A DNA stretch of 11,220 bases from an uncultured Hyphomonadaceae bacterium (GCA_938049795.1 CALLCD010000010.1:1-11220); one strand, 5' to 3'. Positions 1 through 7,952 are shown, counted from the first letter of the stretch. The notes: a model not told the origin generated them from the sequence alone. Made by a program: numbers and translations.

Positions 1-55
1 TGACAGGCGGCCGGGAATCCTTTATCAGCGGTTAGAATAATATGGAGCTTTAGGC
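1..55 (+). promoter_or_regulatory. leader upstream of pyrH with ribosome binding site
   Basis: This short non-coding stretch precedes pyrH. GGAG at 44-47 sits 8 bases before the ATG at 56 and is a good ribosome binding site. The 20-50 portion is AT-richer than the rest of the window. It could hold part of a promoter, but no -35/-10 pair is convincing. In related bacteria tsf lies upstream; nothing here shows which gene does. Confidence 0.45.
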
Positions 56-793
56 ATGGCTGACGATTCTGACCCTTCCAGTACGCTGAAATTCAAGCGC
101 GTTTTGTTGAAACTTTCCGGTGAAGCCCTGATGGGACCGGGCGAGTTCGGGATCGACACGCCGACCTGTCTGAAATTTGCCAAAGAGATCGCCGCCGCGC
201 GCGAAGCGGGTGCCGAAATGTGCGTTGTGATCGGCGGCGGAAACATCTTTCGTGGTATGGCGGGCGCGGCTAAAGGCATGGACCGCTCGCAGGCGGACAG
301 TATGGGCATGCTGGCGACCGTCATGAATGCGCTGGCGATGCAGAGCGCGCTCGAGCAGATTGGCGTTGAAACGCGCGTTCAGTCAGCCATTCGCATGGAA
401 AGTGTGTGCGAGCCGTTTATCCGGCGGCGCGCCGTCCGGCATATGGAAAAGGGGCGGGTGGTGATCTTTGCCGCTGGCACAGGGAACCCGTATTTTACGA
501 CCGATACTGGCGCAGCGCTGAGGGCGGCGGAAATGGGCTGTGATGCCTTGTTCAAAGGCACGCAGGTCGATGGCGTCTACACCGCCGACCCGAAGCTTGA
601 CCCGAGCGCGACGCGCTATGACACGCTGCCTTATCAGACGGTGCTGGCAGACAATCTCAAAGTGATGGACACGTCCGCCATCAGCCTGATGCGTGACAGC
701 CATATCCCGATTGTGGTTTTCTCACTTCATACCGCTGGCGCTTTGCAGAATGTCCTGCATGGCGAAGGCACGTTTACGATCATCAAAGACTAG
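56..793 (+). CDS. pyrH: UMP kinase (uridylate kinase)
   Basis: Cytoplasmic UMP kinase phosphorylates UMP to UDP with ATP in pyrimidine nucleotide synthesis; the bacterial enzyme is a hexamer of the amino-acid-kinase fold. The 245-residue length is typical. Visible motifs are KLSGE at residues 19-23 (phosphate-binding lysine), the glycine-rich IGGGNIFRG at 59-67, DSMGMLATVMNALA from 81 in the UMP-binding region, GTGNPYFTTD at 141-150, and FKGTQVDGVYTADPK at 166-180 near the nucleotide site. The ATG at 56 is supported by GGAG 8 bases upstream and by the normal position of the first conserved strand (VLLKLSGE). frr begins 15 bases after the stop, the standard pyrH-frr pairing. The family assignment is firm and nothing looks damaged. 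Confidence 0.98.
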   Translation: MADDSDPSSTLKFKRVLLKLSGEALMGPGEFGIDTPTCLKFAKEIAAAREAGAEMCVVIGGGNIFRGMAGAAKGMDRSQADSMGMLATVMNALAMQSALEQIGVETRVQSAIRMESVCEPFIRRRAVRHMEKGRVVIFAAGTGNPYFTTDTGAALRAAEMGCDALFKGTQVDGVYTADPKLDPSATRYDTLPYQTVLADNLKVMDTSAISLMRDSHIPIVVFSLHTAGALQNVLHGEGTFTIIKD

Positions 794-808
794 AGCGAGG
801 GCAAACAT

Positions 809-1363
809 ATGAGCTATGACGAAAATTCCCTTAAGCGACGGATGGAAGGGGCGCTGACCAATCTGACGCAGGAATTTGGCGGGTTGCGCACCGGGCGTGC
901 CTCGGTGAACCTGCTCGATGCGGTGCAAGTGCCCGCTTACGGGTCGAAAGTGCCGCTCAATCAGGTGGGCTCCGTTTCGGCCCCCGAAGCGCGCATGTTG
1001 AGCGTGAGCATCTGGGACAAGGCGATGGTGGGCGCAGCCGACAAAGCCATACGCGATGCAGGGCTCGGGCTTAATCCGGTGGTGGACGGGACCAATTTGC
1101 GGATCCCGATCCCGCCGCTGAATGAAGAGCGCCGGAAGGAGCTGACCAAAGTGGCCGGACAATATGCCGAATCGGCGCGGATTGCGGTGCGCAATGTCCG
1201 GCGCGACGGCATGGATGCGCTCAAGAAAATGGAGAAGGATGGCGAGATCAGTCAGGACGAGCAGAAGTCTTTCGAGGGCGACGTGCAAAAACTGACCGAC
1301 AGCTTTATTGGCCGCATCGACGAGGAATTGAAGGCCAAGGAAGCGGAGATTATGCAGGTGTGA
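809..1363 (+). CDS. frr: ribosome recycling factor
   Basis: Ribosome recycling factor works with EF-G to split the post-termination ribosome so it can start again. The protein has 184 residues, against 185 in E. coli, and matches the family end to end: LRTGRAS near the N terminus, YGSKVPLNQ, the DLGLNP-like stretch GLGLNPVVDGTNLRIPIPPL, EERRKEL, then ARIAVRNVRRDGMD of the long helical domain, DVQKLTD, and a final KEAEIMQV. GAGGG at 797-801 lies 7 bases before the ATG. The gene follows pyrH closely. Its last codons overlap the GTG start of uppS by four bases (GTGA), so the two are probably translationally coupled. Confidence 0.98.
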   Translation: MSYDENSLKRRMEGALTNLTQEFGGLRTGRASVNLLDAVQVPAYGSKVPLNQVGSVSAPEARMLSVSIWDKAMVGAADKAIRDAGLGLNPVVDGTNLRIPIPPLNEERRKELTKVAGQYAESARIAVRNVRRDGMDALKKMEKDGEISQDEQKSFEGDVQKLTDSFIGRIDEELKAKEAEIMQV

Positions 1364-2133
1364 GCCATCCCGCTCCTCTTATAAAGGCAGCCCGACCGGA
1401 CCAGAGCGCAGGGGCGATGCCGAGGCATGTTGCGATCATTATGGATGGCAATGGGCGCTGGGCAAAATCGCGTGGACTGCCGCGTGCGGCCGGTCATGAG
1501 CGCGGGGTGGAAGCCTTGCGCCGGACGGTTGAGGCGGCGGGCAAGATGGGGATTGAATATCTCACCCTGTTTTCCTTCTCGACGGAGAATTGGCGTCGGC
1601 CCGCCGAAGAGGTCAACGCCTTGTTCGGCCTGTTGCGCGCTTATGTGAAACGCGATCTCGCGCGGCTCAAGGCCGAGGGTGTGCGGGTGCGTATCATTGG
1701 CAGTCGCGAGAACGTACCCGAGGACATTTTGGAGCTGATCGGGAAGGCGGAGCGGGACACGCAGGACAATCGCGGCGGCAATCTGACCATTGCGTTCAAT
1801 TATGGTGGACGCGAAGAGATTGTCCGCGCGGCGCAGGGGCTCGCGCGCCAAGTCGCCGAGGGGACGCTGACGCCGGACGAGATTGATGCAGACAAGTTTG
1901 CCGGAGCGCTCGATACGTCGGTGCTGCCCGATCCGGACTTGTTGATCCGGACCAGCGGCGAAGCGCGGATCAGCAATTTCCTGCTCTGGCAGATCGCCTA
2001 TGCGGAGCTTGTGATCCTCGATGTCCTGTGGCCCGATTTTAATGGCGATCATCTGGCCGGTGCGATTGCTGCCTTTCAGACCCGCGAGCGGCGGTTTGGC
2101 GCGCTGGCCGATGAGGGGCGCGAGGATGGCTGA
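1360..2133 (+). CDS. uppS: (2Z,6E)-farnesyl-diphosphate-dependent undecaprenyl diphosphate synthase
   Basis: This cis-prenyltransferase extends farnesyl diphosphate with isopentenyl diphosphate to the C55 carrier lipid used for peptidoglycan and surface polysaccharides. It acts at the cytoplasmic face of the inner membrane. Seen in the 257 residues: HVAIIMDGNGRWAK (catalytic Asp29), GHERGV, LTLFSFSTENWRRP (70-81), FNYGGREEI, RTSGEARISNFLLWQ (197-211) and AELVILDVLWPDF. The chosen start is GTG at 1360, overlapping the frr stop as GTGA, with GGAG at 1345-1348 upstream. It gives 19 residues before the next methionine, an ATG at 1417. That ATG would still keep all conserved motifs, so the N terminus is less certain than the identity. 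The 3' end overlaps cdsA by 8 bases. Confidence 0.97.
   Translation: MSHPAPLIKAARPDQSAGAMPRHVAIIMDGNGRWAKSRGLPRAAGHERGVEALRRTVEAAGKMGIEYLTLFSFSTENWRRPAEEVNALFGLLRAYVKRDLARLKAEGVRVRIIGSRENVPEDILELIGKAERDTQDNRGGNLTIAFNYGGREEIVRAAQGLARQVAEGTLTPDEIDADKFAGALDTSVLPDPDLLIRTSGEARISNFLLWQIAYAELVILDVLWPDFNGDHLAGAIAAFQTRERRFGALADEGREDG
2113..2118 (+). promoter_or_regulatory. ribosome binding site deciding the cdsA start
   Basis: GAGGGG lies inside the 3' end of uppS, 7 bases before the ATG at 2126. This favours 2126 over the in-frame upstream start codons at 2111 and 2021, which would add 5 or 35 residues that do not look like an N-terminal cytidylyltransferase sequence. Confidence 0.6.
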
Positions 2134-2953
2134 CAAAGAGGGCGGCAAATCGGGGCAAACGCGCGAAGTCCTTGTCCGGTTGGCTTCGGCGGCGGTGCTT
2201 GTGCCGATTGCGTTGACCTGCGTGTGGTTTGGCGGCTGGCTGCTGAGCGGATTTGCGGCGCTGTGTGCGGGGCTGATGGCATTTGAATGGGCGCGGATGG
2301 CCAATAGCCGTGTTGCCGTGTTGATGATTTTGGGCGCGGTTGCGGCGAACCTGCTGCATCCGGTTGATCCGCGATGGGCGCTGATTGCGCTGGTCGGCAC
2401 GGGCGTGGTGGCCATGGCGCTTGAGCAACGTGACGGGCTGAAAAGTACCGCGCTCTTGGGCACGCTCTATGCGGGGGGGCTGCCCTTGGCGCTTCAGGTG
2501 TTGCGGGCAATACCGGACAATATGACGGGGCTTTACATTGCGATGGGTGTGATGGTGCTTAGCTGGGCTTCCGACACAAGCGCGTTTTTCGCCGGACGGC
2601 ATTTTGGTGGACCTTTGCTTGCGCCCAAAGATAGCCCGAATAAGACGTGGAGCGGGGCGATTGGCGCGGTTGTGGGCAGCGTGTTGACGGGGCTTGCTTT
2701 TGCGTATTTCGTGCAGGGGCCATTGCTGATCTGGGCGGTGCTTGGGGCGTGTGTGTCGGTGGCGGCGCAATTTGGTGATCTGTTTGAGTCGCAGGTCAAA
2801 CGTCGGCATGGGGTCAAAGATACGAGCGGGTTTCTGCCCGGGCATGGCGGTGTGATGGATCGGCTCGACGGGTTTGGTACGGCCTGTGTGGCCATGGTGG
2901 CTGTGCTCAAAGCTTTGCCTATGCTCGCTGCGATGCTTGTGGGGCAGGTATGA
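2126..2953 (+). CDS. cdsA: phosphatidate cytidylyltransferase (CDP-diglyceride synthase)
   Basis: CdsA is an inner-membrane enzyme that makes CDP-diacylglycerol from phosphatidic acid and CTP, the branch point for all phospholipids. From the ATG at 2126 the product has 275 residues, normal for the family. It shows several hydrophobic membrane segments (about 18-55, 65-95, 135-158, 175-196, 200-216 and 250-270). The CTP-transferase signature is complete at residues 222-248: it begins SQVKRR, continues KDTSGFLPGHGG and ends MDRLD. Upstream are SDTSAFFAGRHFG (149-161), KTWSG and the conserved QFGDLFES. The gene starts 8 bases inside uppS and its stop overlaps the dxr start as ATGA, so it is part of a tightly coupled series. 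G is far more common than C on this strand here. Confidence 0.96.
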   Translation: MADKEGGKSGQTREVLVRLASAAVLVPIALTCVWFGGWLLSGFAALCAGLMAFEWARMANSRVAVLMILGAVAANLLHPVDPRWALIALVGTGVVAMALEQRDGLKSTALLGTLYAGGLPLALQVLRAIPDNMTGLYIAMGVMVLSWASDTSAFFAGRHFGGPLLAPKDSPNKTWSGAIGAVVGSVLTGLAFAYFVQGPLLIWAVLGACVSVAAQFGDLFESQVKRRHGVKDTSGFLPGHGGVMDRLDGFGTACVAMVAVLKALPMLAAMLVGQV

Positions 2954-4146
2954 GCGTCAAACGTGTGACGGTTCTGGGCGCAACCGGATCGGTTGGTCAG
3001 TCCACTTTGTCTGTTATTGCCCATGCAAACGCGGAGGCGGCGTCAGCGGATGAGCCGCCCGTGTTCGAGGTGGAGGCCCTTGCGGCGGGACAAGATGTGC
3101 AGACGCTGAGCAAACAGGCCATAGCGGCTGGCGCGAAGCTCGCCATTATCGCTGACGAGACAAAATATGCCGATCTGCAAGCGCGGCTTGCGGGCACGGG
3201 CATCGAGACGGCCGCAGGGGACGGAGCGCTTGCCGAAGCGGCGGCGCGGCCGTGTGAGCGGGTTGTTGCAGCGATTGTCGGGGTGGCGGGCTTGCGTTCT
3301 ACGCTGGCGGCCGTGCAGGCGGGCAATGATGTGGCGCTCGCCAATAAGGAGAGTATGGTTTGCGCAGGCGCCCTGTTGAGCGAAGCGGCGGCGGCTTCGG
3401 GCGCGCAGATTGTGCCGATGGATTCCGAGCACAGCGCGATTTTTCAGGTCTTGCACGGGCGCGATGATCTCGAAAAGCTGATTGTCACAGCGTCTGGCGG
3501 CCCGTTTCTCGACACGCCGATTAGCGAGTTGGGCGATATGACCGCTGAGCAGGCGCGCGCGCATCCGCGTTGGTCGATGGGGCTAAAAATCTCGATTGAT
3601 AGTTCGACGCTTATGAACAAGGCGCTCGAGGTGATCGAAGCGGCGTATCTGTTCGATGTGCCCGGCGAGCAGATTGATGTTGTGGTCCACCCGCAGTCTA
3701 TTGTGCATTCGCTGGTGTCTTATCGCGATGGATCGGTGCTCGCCCAGCTTGGGGAGCCGGACATGCGCACGCCGGTGGCTTTCGCCTTGTCATGGCCTGA
3801 TCGCCGCATCCGGACGGCGGTTAACCGGCTTGATCTGGCAGCGCTCTCGCGGCTTGATTTTCGGGCTGTGGATGACGAAAAATTCCCCGCAATTGCCCTT
3901 GCAAAACAAGCTTTAGCAGCCGGCGGGACAGCTCCGCTCATATTAAATTGTGCTAATGAAGCGGCTGTAGCTGCATTTATTCTGGGCAAATGCGGTTTTC
4001 TCGACATAAGCTCAATTGTGCGTGATACGATGGAGGACATGTCTCATTCAGGATTCGGTTCAAATAAGCCAACATGTCTTGAAGAGATCAATGCCGTTAT
4101 TGCTGAAGCGCAGCGTGTTTCGGATCGTCTTTTGGCGAAAGTGTAG
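2950..4146 (+). CDS. dxr: 1-deoxy-D-xylulose 5-phosphate reductoisomerase
   Basis: Dxr converts 1-deoxy-D-xylulose 5-phosphate to 2-C-methyl-D-erythritol 4-phosphate with NADPH, the committed step of the MEP isoprenoid pathway; fosmidomycin inhibits this family. The protein has 398 residues, the same as E. coli. Seen: the NADPH-binding VTVLGATGSVGQSTL (7-20), ALANKES (129-135), PMDSEH with metal ligands Asp158 and Glu160, TASGGPF, HPRWSMGLKISIDSSTLMNK and NKALEVIEA, where Glu227 matches the third metal ligand of the E. coli enzyme, then HPQSIVHS and the conserved GEPDMRTP. The ATG at 2950 overlaps the cdsA stop (ATGA). The last 240 bases or so have clearly lower GC and codons rare elsewhere in the window (TTA, ATA, GTA, TCA), but the C-terminal protein sequence still looks like Dxr. 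Confidence 0.98.
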   Translation: MSVKRVTVLGATGSVGQSTLSVIAHANAEAASADEPPVFEVEALAAGQDVQTLSKQAIAAGAKLAIIADETKYADLQARLAGTGIETAAGDGALAEAAARPCERVVAAIVGVAGLRSTLAAVQAGNDVALANKESMVCAGALLSEAAAASGAQIVPMDSEHSAIFQVLHGRDDLEKLIVTASGGPFLDTPISELGDMTAEQARAHPRWSMGLKISIDSSTLMNKALEVIEAAYLFDVPGEQIDVVVHPQSIVHSLVSYRDGSVLAQLGEPDMRTPVAFALSWPDRRIRTAVNRLDLAALSRLDFRAVDDEKFPAIALAKQALAAGGTAPLILNCANEAAVAAFILGKCGFLDISSIVRDTMEDMSHSGFGSNKPTCLEEINAVIAEAQRVSDRLLAKV

Positions 4147-4159
4147 GGTTTAAGGGATT

Positions 4160-5323
4160 ATGGGTAGTATATTGGCGCAGGGCCCCTTGTTCCTGATCTT
4201 GTTGGTTTTGCTGCTTGGCGTGGTCGTTGTGGTCCATGAATTGGGGCATTATCTGGCTGCGCGGGCGTTTGGCGGCGCGGCTGAGTCGTTTTCGGTCGGG
4301 TTTGGCAAGCCGATCTTCGAGCGAAAAGATAAGCGCAATACGCGCTGGCGGATCAACTGGATCCCGTTTGGCGGTTTTGTGAAATTTGTCGGCGAACCGC
4401 AGACGGCTGGCGATATGGGTAAAATCGAGACCGGCCCGATTGGCAAACATTTCATGGCGATGACGGTCTGGCAGCGCTCGGTGATTGCCGCGGCGGGGCC
4501 GGTTGCGAACTTTATTCTCGCCAGCGTGCTGTTTGCGCTCATCGCGCTGAACCATGATACGGTGGTCGAGACGATCAACATATCAGAAGTGCCCGAGGGT
4601 CCGGCTGCGCAGGCCGGGGTTCAAGTCGGGGATATTGTGACAGCGGTAAACGGCAAACCTCTGGTCAATCGCAGAATCTTGCTTCAGAAAATCCAGCTTT
4701 CGAGCGGTACGCCTTTGACGCTAACGGTGGATCGTGATGGCCGGTTGCAAGACATATCGGTGACGCCGGTTCGCACCGAACGTGACAATGGCCTCGGCCA
4801 GAAACATCGCGTGGGTACAATTGGTGTTGGGCTAAATCCGGAACAAATTGGGCTCATCGAATATGGTCCGATCTCGGCAATAGGCGAAGGGGTCCGCCGC
4901 ACGGGCGAGACGCTGGGCCTGACGGTCCATATGCTCGGTCGTCTGGCGACGGGGCGGGAGCCGATTACCCAATTAAGCGGGCCGGTCGGGATTGGCGATG
5001 TCAGCCGCCGCGCCGTGAACGCGACGATGGGGGCAGAATCGGTTCCGCTCGGGCAGCGATTGGCTTCGGTTGGCTGGCTCATGATCAATATTTGTGCCTT
5101 CGTGTCTGTTGGCATTGGCTTGTTCAATCTATTGCCTCTGCCTGTGCTTGATGGTGGACATCTTGTGTTCAACGCTTATGAAGCTGTCACGGGGAAACTC
5201 ATGCCGGAAAAAGTTCAGGAGTTGAGCCTCCGGTTCGGGCTGGTGCTGCTGTTGGGCGTTGCGGCCATTGTCACATGGGGCGATATTGTAAAAACAGGCG
5301 TCTTTCAGAGTTTGGGCGGGTAA
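4160..5323 (+). CDS. rseP: RseP/MmpA-type site-2 protease (peptidase family M50), single PDZ domain
   Basis: This intramembrane zinc metalloprotease of the RIP family cleaves transmembrane segments of target proteins, such as anti-sigma factors; the Caulobacter homologue MmpA cleaves the polarity protein PodJ. In the 387 residues I see a first membrane segment ending in the zinc-binding HELGH (26-30), the following WIPFGGFVKF, a GPVANF hydrophobic segment (about 105-130), one PDZ domain (about 134-204, with GPAAQAGVQVGDIVTAVNG), QLSGPVGIG, and the second active-site motif NLLPLPVLDGG with Asp331. A last membrane segment lies at about 358-375. E. coli RseP has about 450 residues and two PDZ domains; one PDZ is usual in alphaproteobacteria. 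AGGG stands 3 bases before the ATG, a short spacing. The gene begins 13 bases after dxr. The local substrate is unknown. Confidence 0.95.
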   Translation: MGSILAQGPLFLILLVLLLGVVVVVHELGHYLAARAFGGAAESFSVGFGKPIFERKDKRNTRWRINWIPFGGFVKFVGEPQTAGDMGKIETGPIGKHFMAMTVWQRSVIAAAGPVANFILASVLFALIALNHDTVVETINISEVPEGPAAQAGVQVGDIVTAVNGKPLVNRRILLQKIQLSSGTPLTLTVDRDGRLQDISVTPVRTERDNGLGQKHRVGTIGVGLNPEQIGLIEYGPISAIGEGVRRTGETLGLTVHMLGRLATGREPITQLSGPVGIGDVSRRAVNATMGAESVPLGQRLASVGWLMINICAFVSVGIGLFNLLPLPVLDGGHLVFNAYEAVTGKLMPEKVQELSLRFGLVLLLGVAAIVTWGDIVKTGVFQSLGG

Positions 5324-5347
5324 GTCCTTTAGGGTATTCAGGGAATT

Positions 5348-5351
5348 GGAA
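5348..5351 (+). promoter_or_regulatory. ribosome binding site supporting the bamA ATG at 5361
   Basis: GGAA lies 9 bases before the ATG at 5361. A TTG at 5346 is in frame and would add five residues, but its only purine-rich upstream sequence (AGGG at 5340-5343) is just 2 bases away. The ATG also places an arginine right at the front of a clean signal peptide. Confidence 0.45.
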
Positions 5352-5360
5352 ATTAGCTTC

Positions 5361-7952
5361 ATGCGGTCACTTTTTTCAGCCACACTTCTTGCGTCGACAA
5401 TCCTCGGGGGTGCGACGGTTTTCCCGCTCGGGCAATCTGCTGTGGCACAAACGCAGGAAGATCCGCTGGGCGGGGTGATCTCCACGGTGATTGTCGAGGG
5501 CAATCAACGCATTGAGGCGGTTACGGTCCAGTCCTATCTGTTGCTTGGACCGGGTTCTACGTTTGATGAGGAGAGGCTCGACCTGTCGCTCAAAACATTG
5601 TTTGCGACCGGCCTGTTTGCTGATGTTGCCATCGGGCGGCGTGGATCGGCTCTGGTTGTCACCGTGGTCGAGAACCCGATTATCAACCGCGTGCTGTTCG
5701 AGGGAAATGGCGCGATTGATGACGATAAGCTGCGTGAGGAAATTCAAGCTGAGCCGCGCGGAATATTTACGCTGTCGCGGGTTCAGGCGGATGTGCAGCG
5801 TATTCTGGAGCTCTATCGCCAGTCAGGCCGGTTTGCCGCGCAAGTGACCCCGCAATATAAGCCGCTCGACCAGAACCGTGTTGATTTGGTTTTCGAGATT
5901 ACGGATGGGCCGACAACAGGTATTCGTTCGATCAATTTTATCGGCAATGAACGCTTTTCCGATTCGCGGCTCCGGTCAGAGCTCGTGACCAAGCAGTCGC
6001 GCCTGTGGCGGTTTTTCAGTTCGCGCGACAGCTATGATCCTGATCAGCTAGAATTTGACCGTGAGCAGATCCGGCAATTCTACCAGAATGAAGGCTATTA
6101 TGATTTCCGCGTGGAATCGGTCGATGCGGCGATCCGGCCCGATCAGGAAGATTTCTACATCACCTTCACGATTGATGAGGGACGCCAATATGATTTTGGC
6201 GAGATCAAGGTTGAAACATCGCTCGACAAGCTTGATTCGGATGTCCTGCTGCGCGCCGTTCCGATCAAGGAAGGCACGACATATCGCGGGGATCTGATCG
6301 AGGAATCCATTGATCAGTTGACGGCCATTGCCGGGATATCGGGTTATGCATTTGTGGATGTTATTCCGCGTATTTCGGCCAATCCGGATACGGGTAAGAT
6401 TGATGTTATATTCGCGATGGATGAAGGCCCGCGGGTCTATATCGAGCGGATCAATATTGTTGGCAATACGCTGACTCTCGACAATGTCATCCGGCGCCGT
6501 CTGGAAGTGTCCGAAGGGGATGCGTTCAACCGCTTCTTCCTGGATAGGTCGCGCAACCGCGTGCGGGCGCTTGGCTATTTTGGCGAAGTAGAAGTCGTCG
6601 AGCGGCCCGGCACCGAGCTTGACCGAACGATTGTCGATTTCGAGGTTGAAGAACAGCCGACCGGCGAACTCGCGCTGGCGGCGGGTTTCTCGTCTGTTGA
6701 TGCGTTCCTGTTCGATGCCAGTGTCTCGCAGCGAAACCTGCTTGGGCGCGGACAAACAGCGATTGCGCGGGTGTCGGCATCGCGCCGGAACCAGACGGTT
6801 GATCTGCAATATCAGGAGCCGCAATTCCTCGGTCGCAATCTGGCTGCAGGTATCAGCGTCTTCGCGCGCCGGAGTGACTTTTCCGATGTGTCGCTGTTTG
6901 AAACCCAGCAGATTGGCGCGACCATCAATGTCGGGTTTCCGCTGACCCGCCGGAGCCAGTTGGGCCTGCGCTACCAGATTTCGCAGCAAGAGCTTGATGT
7001 GGCCGATCAGGACATTGTTATTGATGCGCTTGGCAATCTGGCGACGATGGATCTGATTGATCCGGCGACCGGCGATCCTGTTCTGAACAGAGCGACGAAC
7101 TTGCCGCAGCAGGTTCCGATTTCGCCGGCGACCATGCCATTGCCCGATGGGACGCAGATTGTGGACCAGTGCGATGTTGCGTTTATCCAGCGGCAGGTGT
7201 CCTGCTTTAGTGAGAGCAATGAGCTGACCTCTTTGCTCGGCTATACGCTCCAATGGGATGCGCGCAATGATCCGATTGCGCCGACGGGCGGCTTTGACTT
7301 CAGCTTGTCGCAAGATGTTGCGGGCCTTGGCGGGGATGTCAGATTCTTGCGGACCACGGCAACGGCTGCTGCCTATAAGGGGCTGTTCCCGGGTGTGCGT
7401 GCAAGTTTGAGACTATCAGGGGGGAACATTTTCCCGTTTGGAGGCGGTGAGCAGTTGCGGATCAACAACCGCTTCTTCCGCGGCGGGAATGACTTCCGCG
7501 GGTTTAATGTTGCCGGCATCGGGCCGCGCAACACGCAGACAACTTTTGACGCCGACGGCAATCAGGTCGGTGACATTGTTAGAGGGCCAGCCTTGGGCGG
7601 CGAAGTCTTCTATCAGGGCACGTTGGAGGTTACGCTTCCGGACGTGATCCCTGAACAATACGGCATTCGCGGCGCTTTGTTCGTGGAAGCCGGTGGGCTG
7701 GGCAAGCTGGGTGGCGAATTTGATACCACGCCAAATGTGGTGTCGATTCCAAATCCCGATCGAACCTCTGACCAGCCATTTACCGTGGTGACGCAGATCG
7801 AGGATGGCTTGCAATTACGGGCTTCGGCGGGGCTTAGCGTCTTTTGGGATTCGCCTTTTGGGCCAATTCGATTCGACTTTTCTCAACTTATTACCGCGCC
7901 GGACTTTGACAGACCAAGAGGTATCAGGTTTAGCACCAATACTCGTTTTTAA
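5361..7952 (+). CDS. bamA: outer membrane protein assembly factor BamA (Omp85 family)
   Basis: BamA is the essential beta-barrel core of the BAM complex and folds and inserts outer-membrane proteins. From the ATG at 5361 it has 863 residues, longer than E. coli BamA (810). Residues 1-29 form a signal peptide with a likely cut after AVA. Five POTRA domains follow at about 38-106, 107-184, 187-272, 275-356 and 359-432, several with the typical pattern of a glycine or GN after the first strand (IVEGNQR, FEGNGAI, FIGNERF, IVGNTLT). The Omp85 barrel runs from about 436 to the end, with FRGF at 712-715 matching the conserved loop-6 RGF motif, and a C-terminal Phe, the usual outer-membrane barrel ending. 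Two unusual parts are a loop of about 75 residues (546-621) with the only cysteines (604, 615), and an acidic DADGNQVGD stretch after RGF. It sits between rseP and skp, as expected. Confidence 0.97.
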   Translation: MRSLFSATLLASTILGGATVFPLGQSAVAQTQEDPLGGVISTVIVEGNQRIEAVTVQSYLLLGPGSTFDEERLDLSLKTLFATGLFADVAIGRRGSALVVTVVENPIINRVLFEGNGAIDDDKLREEIQAEPRGIFTLSRVQADVQRILELYRQSGRFAAQVTPQYKPLDQNRVDLVFEITDGPTTGIRSINFIGNERFSDSRLRSELVTKQSRLWRFFSSRDSYDPDQLEFDREQIRQFYQNEGYYDFRVESVDAAIRPDQEDFYITFTIDEGRQYDFGEIKVETSLDKLDSDVLLRAVPIKEGTTYRGDLIEESIDQLTAIAGISGYAFVDVIPRISANPDTGKIDVIFAMDEGPRVYIERINIVGNTLTLDNVIRRRLEVSEGDAFNRFFLDRSRNRVRALGYFGEVEVVERPGTELDRTIVDFEVEEQPTGELALAAGFSSVDAFLFDASVSQRNLLGRGQTAIARVSASRRNQTVDLQYQEPQFLGRNLAAGISVFARRSDFSDVSLFETQQIGATINVGFPLTRRSQLGLRYQISQQELDVADQDIVIDALGNLATMDLIDPATGDPVLNRATNLPQQVPISPATMPLPDGTQIVDQCDVAFIQRQVSCFSESNELTSLLGYTLQWDARNDPIAPTGGFDFSLSQDVAGLGGDVRFLRTTATAAAYKGLFPGVRASLRLSGGNIFPFGGGEQLRINNRFFRGGNDFRGFNVAGIGPRNTQTTFDADGNQVGDIVRGPALGGEVFYQGTLEVTLPDVIPEQYGIRGALFVEAGGLGKLGGEFDTTPNVVSIPNPDRTSDQPFTVVTQIEDGLQLRASAGLSVFWDSPFGPIRFDFSQLITAPDFDRPRGIRFSTNTRF

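Noticed and set aside
1..28. TGACA at the left edge with TATCAG 17 bases on, as a possible sigma-70 promoter for pyrH
   Set aside because: The first base of the -35 box is outside the window and the -10 match is poor. This could as easily be the tail of the preceding gene.
2021..2125. Earlier in-frame start for cdsA adding 35 residues
   Set aside because: The added residues are the out-of-frame reading of the conserved UppS C terminus, while 2126 has a well-spaced ribosome binding site.
1252..2463. A 403-codon open frame on the - strand across frr, uppS and cdsA
   Set aside because: It lies antisense to three clear, conserved genes, is rich in Arg, Pro, Ala and Ser as GC-rich shadow frames are, and shows no recognisable domain.
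3944..3957. TTAA-like pair in dxr resembling a CtrA site
   Set aside because: The second half reads CTAA and the spacing is 6 instead of 7, inside an AT-rich coding stretch, so chance is likely.
5324..5360. Possible terminator or promoter between rseP and bamA
   Set aside because: No stem of useful length and no clear promoter boxes are visible in these 37 bases.
6048..7313. A 421-codon open frame on the - strand within bamA
   Set aside because: It is fully antisense to BamA, has a shadow-like composition heavy in Arg, Ile and Asn, and has no ribosome binding site or family motif that I can see.
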